Shown in pieces: positions 43,099 through 49,360 of a stretch of DNA of 64,000 nt (within the stretch, counting starts at the first letter, position 1; the number at the start of each line of letters is the position of its first letter). A model generated the notes under the pieces. The model had not been told where the DNA came from, made no database searches, and saw only the letters and a list, made by a program, of their open reading frames with translations. The position numbers and the translations under genes were made by a program. Origin of the DNA: an uncultured Ferrovibrio sp. (GTDB taxonomy: Bacteria > Pseudomonadota > Alphaproteobacteria > Ferrovibrionales > Ferrovibrionaceae); the NCBI RefSeq assembly GCF_937960835.1, contig NZ_CALGPC010000008.1:1-64000 (forward strand), written 5' to 3'.

Positions 43099-43923
43099 TT
43101 ATTCGACCAGCGCCGCAATCTCTTCAAGTGTCCAAACGTGATCTGCGACGCCTGCCTGCATGGCAGGTGTGACGCGCAGGCTCTTATGGATGCGCCCGAA
43201 ATTGTAAAACATAAAATGCAGTGCAATCGCGTGGCCGTGGTTCTCGACCTTCTTTGAGAATGCATTGGTCAGGCGCGTGAACCGGCGCATGGACATACGC
43301 ATGGTCAGGTTCTGCCGCTCGGAAATGGTGGTGCTGACGTGCTGCATATCCGGCGCGCCTTCAACAGCGTGGCGCTTTGCACCAGTACAACGCGGCGGGC
43401 TATAGCGGCGCTGGCCTTCAATGGTCTGCGTGTACGACTTCACAAGCTGGCCGTAATCCACATCACCCTTAAACACGATATCAACCGCGCCCGCGTAGGC
43501 CGTATGGCCGTCGCTGGTAAGCTGGATGCTGTCAGCCATGCGGCTATGCAGATCCGTAAGAAACTCGATAGCGGCTTCCTGCGTGCGATCTGAGACCAGC
43601 CAGGACGGCACCAGCTTGGTTTCCGGGTCAATGGCGGTCCACGTCCACACGTCGCCGGAACCGATAGGGGCGGCCTTTGCAGACGGCAGGCTGCGCTGCT
43701 TCGCGTAGACGAAGCTCCAAATTTCATCGACCTGAATACTCTTGCAGGTGAGGCTGCGGAAAGCTTCGTCCTGATAGCGAGCGCAGGCCGCGCCCACGTC
43801 CACCAGCAGCTTCGTCACCGTATTGATCGACACGTCAGCCAGTCGGGACGTGGCACGGAGGCTGTTGCCTTCAATGAGGAGGCCGAGGATTTGGGCACGC
43901 TTCCTGATGTCCAGCCTGTTCAT
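43099..43923 (-). CDS. IS1-type DDE transposase
   Basis: The 274-aa protein begins MNRLDIRKRAQILGLLIEGN with a helix-turn-helix (RATSRLADVSINTVTKLLVD), then the catalytic core: CKSIQVDEIWSFVYAKQ, WTWTAIDPETKLVPSWLVSD, LTSDGHTAYAGAVDIVF and the C-terminal ERQNLTMRMSMRRFTRLTNA with FYNFGRIHKSLRVTPAM. This group is annotated as IS1-family in many proteobacteria and is made from one frame, without the frameshift of classical IS1. It appears intact. ATG 43923 matches the usual start of relatives; an earlier ATG at 43953 is possible. Confidence 0.9.
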   Translation of the reverse strand: MNRLDIRKRAQILGLLIEGNSLRATSRLADVSINTVTKLLVDVGAACARYQDEAFRSLTCKSIQVDEIWSFVYAKQRSLPSAKAAPIGSGDVWTWTAIDPETKLVPSWLVSDRTQEAAIEFLTDLHSRMADSIQLTSDGHTAYAGAVDIVFKGDVDYGQLVKSYTQTIEGQRRYSPPRCTGAKRHAVEGAPDMQHVSTTISERQNLTMRMSMRRFTRLTNAFSKKVENHGHAIALHFMFYNFGRIHKSLRVTPAMQAGVADHVWTLEEIAALVE

Positions 43924-44044
43924 ACTGAACAATATGCTTGAGCGGTTTTGCATTGTCAATACGAATTTGCGTAATACGCAAACGAATGCAAAATCCCATG
44001 CGAAGAGAAAAGAATTGTAAGCGAAATCAATAATTTGATAGGGT

Positions 44045-44083
44045 CGTGGCCATGGACAGGTAGTCACCCTGTCCATGGCCACG
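44045..44083. other. Perfect 16-bp inverted repeat (stem-loop) inside the transposon
   Basis: CGTGGCCATGGACAGG (44045-44060) pairs perfectly with its complement at 44068-44083 around a 7-base loop. It lies between the 3' end of the 257-aa gene and the 5' end of the transposase gene, both on the minus strand. It could terminate the passenger transcript, insulate the transposase from read-through, or be the buried end of an older element. Confidence 0.6.
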
Positions 44084-44243
44084 GAAGCCCTTACTTATAA
44101 TGTACGGGCCATACGCCACATGGCCTTCCTCCTAGCGGGGCCTAGCCCCCGTTGGATGGTTCTGCGGATTGACCAAATCCGCACTCGACAAACGGGATCG
44201 GCTAGAGATACTCGCAACGTCCTCCTAGCCGGTCCCAATTTCG

Positions 44244-45017
44244 TTATCCGTCCTTTTTCTGCTGCGCCGCGATAACCTGCGCTATGCCGCTGAAAAACGA
44301 GGCAATGCGATCCGCGGGCCAAGTCGAAATCTGCGCCATATCTACGCTGACGCTGATCTGGAAATTTATGGCGCCCGCTTTCATTGCGTCAGCCATGCTT
44401 GCGGGAGGCGGCGATTGGGCAGGCTGTGCAGGTGCCTGCAAAACTTGGGGACGCTCGGGTTCCGCTGGGCCAGTGGGTGCTGCATGAATGGCAACCAACG
44501 CGCCATTTTCGCGGCGAATAAGACCTCCGGCTTCCATGTAATCAATGATGAGCCGCAAAGACAGTTTAGCATCCGGCCCGGCGTTGCACGCAGAAGCGAG
44601 GTGCTCAATTGCCTCGTCCTCAGGCATGGCCCGGAAGGACAAGCGATGCATAAGAACCTGGGCGAACCAAGTTTCACGTAGCAGCGGCGCTAGCTTTTGC
44701 GCGGCGGTTTCCGGGTTCCAGGAATATGCTCGGTTAAATTCCAGCACCGCAGGGTGGGGGATATAGCCGTTCCCCTGCTTCTCGATGAAGCCGTTATCCA
44801 AGAAAAATGGGTTCATCGACGAGACGTTGCTCTCGTGCATTTTTATGGTTTCGCCAACCTTCGGATAGCGCACCGGCAACGAGCCATTGCTGCTAAGAAG
44901 CGCATAGGCTCGAAGGGCGTCCATTTGTTTGCTGAAACCGGCGCGAGTAGTGGGCAGCTTTCTAGTCGGCTGCGGGCCTCGCGCTTCCGCCATGGCCGAA
45001 GCTGTATTGTCGCTCAT
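44244..45017 (-). CDS. Passenger protein of unknown function with winged-helix-like N-terminus
   Basis: The 257-aa protein has an N-terminal half resembling two winged-helix units: YALLSSNGSLPVRYPKVGET with NVSSMNPFFLDNGFIEKQGN, and later LRLIIDYMEAGGLIRRENGA. A Pro/Ala/Gln-rich linker follows, then a compact C-terminal motif (NFQISVSVDMAQISTWPADR, IASFFSGIAQVIAAQ). It has no membrane segment. I do not recognise the family. It lies 90 bp downstream of the small basic gene on the same strand, so the two probably share a transcript. DNA binding is inference. Confidence 0.65.
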   Translation of the reverse strand: MSDNTASAMAEARGPQPTRKLPTTRAGFSKQMDALRAYALLSSNGSLPVRYPKVGETIKMHESNVSSMNPFFLDNGFIEKQGNGYIPHPAVLEFNRAYSWNPETAAQKLAPLLRETWFAQVLMHRLSFRAMPEDEAIEHLASACNAGPDAKLSLRLIIDYMEAGGLIRRENGALVAIHAAPTGPAEPERPQVLQAPAQPAQSPPPASMADAMKAGAINFQISVSVDMAQISTWPADRIASFFSGIAQVIAAQQKKDG

Positions 45018-45106
45018 TTTTCGTCCTCAGTGACACTCGCAGACCGATATTTACCCGGGCCTACGCGAAAGCGTCAATGAGGATTCCGCTTTTTGCGCGA
45101 AGAAAA

Positions 45107-45367
45107 TTAATTCTTCTTCACAATCAATTGCTTAGACCAGCGTTTCTTTGCAGCCAATTTGGCTACTTCCTTGCGCCGCTCCGGGGTCATTGCCTCGGAT
45201 CGTGCTTTGCCACCTTTCAAGCCACCGAGTCTGCCTAACGCCACAGCAGCTGGGTTCTTGCCATTCGCGGGGCTGCCCGGCGTTTCGCCGGCCTCACCTG
45301 TAGCCAAGTCAGTAATGAGCTTGGCAAGCTGGTTTGGGTCGCGGGGTCTTTTCGGGGTCTTAGCCAT
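45107..45367 (-). CDS. Small basic passenger protein
   Basis: The 86-aa protein begins MAKTPKRPRDPNQLAKLITD and ends with a Lys/Arg-rich repeat-like region (AVALGRLGGLKGGKARSEAM, RKEVAKLAAKKRWSKQL). Proteins with this GRLGGLKGGKAR...AAKKRW pattern occur in proteobacterial mobile regions and look like nucleic-acid-binding, histone-H1-like tails; their role is unknown. The gene reads inward from the right transposon end and precedes the 257-aa gene. Confidence 0.65.
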   Translation of the reverse strand: MAKTPKRPRDPNQLAKLITDLATGEAGETPGSPANGKNPAAVALGRLGGLKGGKARSEAMTPERRKEVAKLAAKKRWSKQLIVKKN

Positions 45368-45455
45368 ACCGGCTAATATATAGCGGTTCCGGCTAAGATG
45401 CATCACCGGTCAAGCATCCCATTGATAAGCAATGGCTTCAAACTGAGACACTACC

Positions 45456-45463
45456 GACCGGAG
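45456..45463. repeat. Target-site duplication of the IS1-type transposon, right copy, doubling as NUDIX ribosome site
   Basis: GACCGGAG directly follows the right inverted repeat and matches 42148-42155. Its GGAG lies six bases before the ATG of the NUDIX gene, so the duplication supplies that gene's Shine-Dalgarno. Confidence 0.9.
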
Positions 45464-45469
45464 CGCAGC

Positions 45470-45904
45470 ATGACTGAGCCTTCTTCTGTTAATCCGTATC
45501 CCAAAGTCGGCATCGGCGTGATGATCCGACGCGGCGACAGGATCCTGCTGGGCCGGCGCCGCAACAGCCATGGCGATGGCAGCTATTCCTGGTGCGGCGG
45601 CCATCTGGAATATGGCGAAAGCTTCGAGGAATGCGCGATCCGCGAAGTGCGCGAGGAAAGTGGCCTGATCGTGCGGCGCCTGAGCTTCCTCTGCCTGCAC
45701 AACATTCTCGCCTATGACCGGCATTACGTGGACATCCAGTTCATTGCCGACGAAGTCGAGCCCGGCGAGCCGCAGGTGCTGGAGCCGCACAAGATCGCGG
45801 AATGGGGCTGGTACAGCCTCGATGCACTGCCGCAGCCGCTTTTCAAGCCGGTGGAACTCGCGCTGGCGGCGTGGAAAGCCGGGCGGCATTACACGCCGCC
45901 CTGA
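45470..45904 (+). CDS. NUDIX hydrolase
   Basis: The 144-aa protein has a full NUDIX box, GHLEYGESFEECAIREVREE followed by SGL, after VGIGVMIRRGDRILLGRRRN. NUDIX enzymes hydrolyse nucleoside diphosphates linked to another group. The C-terminal part (LDALPQPLFKPVELAL) resembles the dCTP/nucleotide-type members that sanitise nucleotide pools, but specificity is uncertain. Start ATG 45470 lies 15 bases from the transposon end, so the original upstream promoter has been displaced. Confidence 0.92.
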   Translation: MTEPSSVNPYPKVGIGVMIRRGDRILLGRRRNSHGDGSYSWCGGHLEYGESFEECAIREVREESGLIVRRLSFLCLHNILAYDRHYVDIQFIADEVEPGEPQVLEPHKIAEWGWYSLDALPQPLFKPVELALAAWKAGRHYTPP

Positions 45905-46348
45905 TCATACCTTCTGCTTCGCCTGCCATTCGGCTTTGCGGCGCTCCATCTCCTCGGGCGACAGCACCTTCTGGAAGGTGGCAAGATACCAGTTGTTGCC
46001 GCACATATCCTGCACACCCGCGCCGCGCTCGCCGTAATACATATCGGCCGGCTCAAACAGCGACTTCGCGCCGGCCGCCAGGGCCCGGCAATAGGTAGCG
46101 TCCACATCGGGCACATAGATATGGATCGCGCCCGGCATCGGCCCCCATTGTTCGGTCGCATCCGACAGCTCCACCACGCCTTCGGCAATCCGCACCGCCG
46201 CATGGGTGATGCGGCCATTGTCGCGGACATCGTCGATCACCTCGGCATCGAAGACCGTTTTCAGGAAATCCAGCAGGCGATCCGCGCCGGAGACGGTGAG
46301 ATAGGGGCTGAGGCTGTTGTAGCGGGGCGGAATATGTCTGGCGGTCAT
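45905..46348 (-). CDS. VOC (PhnB/glyoxalase-like) family protein
   Basis: The 147-aa protein has a VOC double-module pattern: RYNSLSPYLTVSGADRLLDF, LKTVFDAEVIDDVRDNGRIT, HAAVRIAEGVVELSDATEQW and a C-terminal GAGVQDMCGNNWYLATFQKV. Relatives annotated PhnB-like are of unknown function. I set the start at ATG 46348 with a strong GGAGGAGAACC site; the open frame continues upstream into an AraC-like fragment that should not be part of it. Confidence 0.85.
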   Translation of the reverse strand: MTARHIPPRYNSLSPYLTVSGADRLLDFLKTVFDAEVIDDVRDNGRITHAAVRIAEGVVELSDATEQWGPMPGAIHIYVPDVDATYCRALAAGAKSLFEPADMYYGERGAGVQDMCGNNWYLATFQKVLSPEEMERRKAEWQAKQKV

Positions 46349-46519
46349 CGGTTCTCCTCCTTTTGCCGCCAACTCGTCGCGCAGGCTGATGACGATCTGC
46401 ACCGTGCCGCTGGGCAGCACACGTTCCTGCTTATGCGCGGCCTTACCGCCTTCATAGGACCAGAAGCAGTCCACGAAGGCATCGAGCGGCGGACTGCGCC
46501 GGCAGTGATGGAAAAACAT
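46349..46519 (-). pseudogene. AraC-type regulator, N-terminal fragment
   Basis: The frame before the VOC gene encodes SPPLDAFVDCFWSYEGGKAA and RVLPSGTVQIVISLRDELAA, the N-terminal pattern of AraC-family regulators with a DUF6597-like domain. No helix-turn-helix follows; it runs straight, in frame, into the VOC gene. Regulator and VOC genes of this type are often neighbours, so a deletion probably removed the rest. Confidence 0.6.
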
Positions 46520-46558
46520 CGCCCGGCATCAAAGCGCAGGCGATGAGGCGGCTCAAGC

Positions 46559-47458
46559 TCAAAGCTTGATGGCGGTGACTTCGAGCGAAGGCTTGTCCTG
46601 CCCGTCCCAGTCCTTGCGGGTAAAGACTTCGGTTTCTTCGCGTGCTGCTTTCAAAGCGGCAAAATCAAGCTCCGCATGAATCCAGCCCGGCTGGCTCAGT
46701 TCGCCGCGCGCGATCACGCCATCATCGGGGAAACCGCGATCCGGCGTCGCCAGGATGCTGGCCCAGCCGACATTCACATCCACCGCCAGCGACCATTCCG
46801 CCAGGCCCACGGTGGGCGAGACGGCGACATAGACCTGGTTTTCCAGGGCGCGGGCGCGGGCGCCAACCTGCACGCGGTTGGCGCCCGCCATCGTATCCGT
46901 GCAGCTTGGCGCCAGGATCAGATCGGCGCCGGCCGCCGACATGGCATGGGCGATCAGCGGGAATTCGATGTCGTAGCAGATCGCGATGCCGATGCGGACA
47001 TTGCCGGTCTTGCCCGCAATGTCGAACACCTTCAGCTCGTCGCCGCCATAAATGCCCCAGACTTCGCGCTCGAAGCGCGTCATCTGGCGCTTCTCCTGAA
47101 AGCCGATGGCGCCATTGGGGCTGAGCAGATAGGCGCGGTTGCGCACCTGATTGCCGACCGCGACCGGCAGGCTGGGTGCGACGATATGCACGTCATGACG
47201 CTTGGCCAGCTCGGCGAAGGTGGCGACGAAATCCTGGTGATAATCCTGTAGCGCCGAAATCTGCGCCGTAAGATCGCGCTGCAGCGCTTCGGGCAGCATG
47301 GAGGCAAGCTCCATCGCGCCGTATTCGGGAAACAGCAAAAGCTCCGCACCCTGGCCCGCCGCGCCAGCCACCCAGTCGGCAACATGGGCATGCCAGGCAG
47401 CGAAGCTGTCGAAGCGGCCGATCGGATATTGCGCGCTGGCAATGCGCAGGCTGCTCAA
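46559..47458 (-). CDS. Carbon-nitrogen hydrolase (nitrilase superfamily)
   Basis: The 299-aa protein shows the Glu-Lys-Cys triad: Glu in LLLFPEYGAMEL, Lys in GFQEKRQMTRFERE and Cys in IGIAICYDIEFPL. It likely hydrolyses an amide or nitrile. I start it at a TTG (47458) that overlaps the GNAT stop by four bases and has AGGAG upstream, a coupling like that of tsaD-gpsA; an in-frame TTG at 47479 is also possible. It is coupled with GNAT and SnoaL-like genes, suggesting a small-molecule modification operon. Confidence 0.9.
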   Translation of the reverse strand: MSSLRIASAQYPIGRFDSFAAWHAHVADWVAGAAGQGAELLLFPEYGAMELASMLPEALQRDLTAQISALQDYHQDFVATFAELAKRHDVHIVAPSLPVAVGNQVRNRAYLLSPNGAIGFQEKRQMTRFEREVWGIYGGDELKVFDIAGKTGNVRIGIAICYDIEFPLIAHAMSAAGADLILAPSCTDTMAGANRVQVGARARALENQVYVAVSPTVGLAEWSLAVDVNVGWASILATPDRGFPDDGVIARGELSQPGWIHAELDFAALKAAREETEVFTRKDWDGQDKPSLEVTAIKL

Positions 47459-48057
47459 GACTGCAACTCCTTCATCCAATAGACCATCGGCTTGGCGGTT
47501 TCTTTTGTCTCGCCGATATCCTGCCAGGTAAAGGTCGAAACCAGATCCGGCCGCTTGCGATAGCCGCGCCTGGTCCAGAAATCATCGAGCGGCTGGTAAT
47601 CCTTCGGCTTCAGCGGATGATCGTCCGGCCGCTGCACCGCGCAGAAGCAGCAGACCGGATAGCCGAAGCCTTTCGCGGCCGCTTCGCGCTCGGTGAAGAA
47701 CGTCACGCCGATGCCATGGCCGCGATATTGCGGCAGCAGTACGGACTCGCCGAAATAGAAGATCTTCGAAATATCCATACCGGCCTGGCGGAACGGCGCC
47801 TGGACGAAATCGGCCTCTTCCTCCAGCGCCAGCGCCGTGGAAGCGCCGACGATGGTTTCGCCGTCCATCGCGACCACGATGGTGCCGGTGCGGGCCGCGG
47901 CATAGCGCGCCAGATAATGGCGCTCGTAATCCAGCGAGCCTTCATAGAGGTAAGGCCAGGCACGGAAAACCTCGATACGCAGCCGTGCCAGATCGTCCAG
48001 CCGTGCCCGCATCTCGTCGCCGGTGAAGCGGGCGACGCGGAGGGCCGTCCCGGTCAT
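47455..48057 (-). CDS. GNAT-family N-acetyltransferase
   Basis: The 200-aa protein has a GNAT core: VVAMDGETIVGASTALALEE, FYFGESVLLPQYRGHGIGVT with the acetyl-CoA-binding R/QxxGxG pattern, then FFTEREAAAKGFGYPVCCFC. Its start overlaps the SnoaL-like stop by four bases and its end overlaps the nitrilase by four. The substrate is unknown. Confidence 0.88.
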   Translation of the reverse strand: MTGTALRVARFTGDEMRARLDDLARLRIEVFRAWPYLYEGSLDYERHYLARYAAARTGTIVVAMDGETIVGASTALALEEEADFVQAPFRQAGMDISKIFYFGESVLLPQYRGHGIGVTFFTEREAAAKGFGYPVCCFCAVQRPDDHPLKPKDYQPLDDFWTRRGYRKRPDLVSTFTWQDIGETKETAKPMVYWMKELQS

Positions 48058-48464
48058 CCGCTGACCTGCTTCAGCCAGTCGTTCAGATTGTAGTTGTTGG
48101 AAATCCGCGCCACCTTTCCGTCGCGGATCTCGAAGAAGGCTCCGGCCGGCAGGGTGTAGCGCTGGCCTTCCGCCGGCGGCAGTCCTTCGTCGGTTTCCAG
48201 ATAGACGCCAAGCACGGTGAATTCGGCGGCGGCGCGGCTGCCGTCTTCATTGGTCATGACGAAGATGTCAACAATCTTCTCCTCATAGGAGCGGTTCATG
48301 CGCTCCAGAAAGGCGCGGAACTTCTCCTTGCCGATCTCGCGGCCACCCTGATTGATGTCGTGCACCACATCGTCGGTGAGCAGGCTGAGAAAGCCCTCGA
48401 TATCCTTGCGGTTGAAGGCATCGTAATAGGCATGGATCAGCTTTTCGGCAGCGGTGTGCGGCAT
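48054..48464 (-). CDS. SnoaL/ketosteroid-isomerase-like protein
   Basis: The 136-aa protein opens with LIHAYYDAFNRKDIEGFLSL, LTDDVVHDINQGGREIGKEK and FRAFLERMNRSYEEKIVDI, and closes with FFEIRDGKVARISNNYNLND, all typical of the NTF2-like isomerase fold. It is the first gene of a coupled trio with GNAT and nitrilase genes. The reaction is unknown. Confidence 0.88.
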   Translation of the reverse strand: MPHTAAEKLIHAYYDAFNRKDIEGFLSLLTDDVVHDINQGGREIGKEKFRAFLERMNRSYEEKIVDIFVMTNEDGSRAAAEFTVLGVYLETDEGLPPAEGQRYTLPAGAFFEIRDGKVARISNNYNLNDWLKQVSG

Positions 48465-48619
48465 GGCGGCCCTCGGCAGTCAACGACAGTCAATCAATGA
48501 CAGGCAATCAATGACAGGGGAGACTTACTTCAGCCATGCCCTGCAACTCAACCCAATTTCTCCGGCTTATTTCACGACTTAATGCATCGGGCATCAGAAA
48601 TCGGGCATCAGAAACAGAC

Positions 48620-48647
48620 ATGCCGCTGCCGGTGAAGGCAGCGGCAT
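48620..48647 (-). terminator. Stem-loop downstream of grxD
   Basis: A perfect 11-bp stem ATGCCGCTGCC / GGCAGCGGCAT with a 6-base loop lies about 50 bases beyond the grxD stop. Only a short T-rich run follows. The neighbouring 48480-48610 stretch contains short near-direct repeats (CAATCAATGACAGG, GGGCATCAGAAA). Confidence 0.55.
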
Positions 48648-48695
48648 ATCGATGACAGATTCAAAGCAGTATCCGGCAATGACGCCGTCCACCCA

Positions 48696-49037
48696 TCAGG
48701 CTTCCTGATAGGCGATACCCTTCTGCTTGAGATAATCCTGCAGCTCGCCGGAGGTGTACATCTCGCGCACGATGTCGCAGCCGCCGACAAACTCGCCCTT
48801 CACGTAAAGCTGCGGGAAGGTCGGCCAGTCGGAGAATTCCTTCAGATAGGTGCGCAGGGCGGGGTCGGCGAGAATGTCGATGCCCTTGAACTTCACGCCA
48901 AGGCGCGACAGCACCTGCACCACCGTTGCCGAGAAGCCGCATTGCGGGAAAACCGGCGTGCCCTTCATGAACAGCACGATGTCGGAGCTGGCCAGCTCCT
49001 CGCGGATACGTTCGAATGTCTGTTCCTTCTCGCTCAT
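48696..49037 (-). CDS. grxD: Monothiol glutaredoxin (Grx4/GrxD type)
   Basis: The 113-aa protein has the CGFS active site in KGTPVFPQCGFSATVVQVL, then DWPTFPQLYVKGEFVGGCDI for glutathione binding. CGFS glutaredoxins carry [2Fe-2S] clusters and work with BolA proteins in iron-sulfur trafficking. The bolA gene lies 24 bp upstream in the same operon, at the end of the purine string, a common alphaproteobacterial arrangement. Confidence 0.96.
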   Translation of the reverse strand: MSEKEQTFERIREELASSDIVLFMKGTPVFPQCGFSATVVQVLSRLGVKFKGIDILADPALRTYLKEFSDWPTFPQLYVKGEFVGGCDIVREMYTSGELQDYLKQKGIAYQEA

Positions 49038-49061
49038 GGCGATCGGTCCTCTGGTCGGAGT

Positions 49062-49292
49062 TTAAGGAGTTTGCGTGGTCAGGGACAGGGCATGCAGCTG
49101 GCCGCCCATGCGCCCTTTGAGCGCGGCATAGACCATCTGGTGCTGCTGCACCCGGGTCTTGCCCGCGAACGCCGCCGAGATCACGGTGGCGGCGTAATGA
49201 TCACCGTCGCCGCGCAGATCGTCGATGCGGACCTGCGCATCCGGCAGGGCTTCCTTGATCATCTTCTCGATTTCGGTGGCATCCATTGCCAT
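49062..49292 (-). CDS. bolA: BolA-family protein
   Basis: The 76-aa protein begins MAMDATEIEKMIKEALPDAQ and has VRIDDLRGDGDHYAATVISA and KTRVQQHQMVYAALKGRMGG, typical of the small BolA/IbaG group. It forms a cluster-binding complex with CGFS glutaredoxins such as the grxD product next to it. Confidence 0.95.
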   Translation of the reverse strand: MAMDATEIEKMIKEALPDAQVRIDDLRGDGDHYAATVISAAFAGKTRVQQHQMVYAALKGRMGGQLHALSLTTQTP

Positions 49293-49360
49293 CGGTGTTA
49301 ATCCCTCGTCAGCGAGCCGTCTTTGTCTTTTCGCAAGTTGTCTTGTCGCCAGTCGTGGCC

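Larger units (their letters stand above)
42156..45455. mobile_element. IS1-type transposon with passenger genes
   Basis: The 3300-bp unit has perfect 19-bp terminal inverted repeats (GGTAGTGTCTCAGTTTGAA at 42156-42174 and its complement at 45437-45455) and a perfect 8-bp target duplication. Inside lie one IS1-type DDE transposase gene (43099-43923) and four passenger frames: a phosphoribosyltransferase-like gene, a small frame overlapping its end, a 257-aa unknown gene and a small basic protein gene. Base composition is more AT-rich than the neighbouring genes. Single ISs of this family are about 1 kb, so this is a passenger-carrying derivative. The family name rests on transposase resemblance. 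Confidence 0.9.

Noticed and set aside
42156..45455. Composite transposon made of two IS copies
   Set aside because: Only one transposase and one pair of 19-bp ends are present; the internal 16-bp palindrome does not match the terminal repeats.
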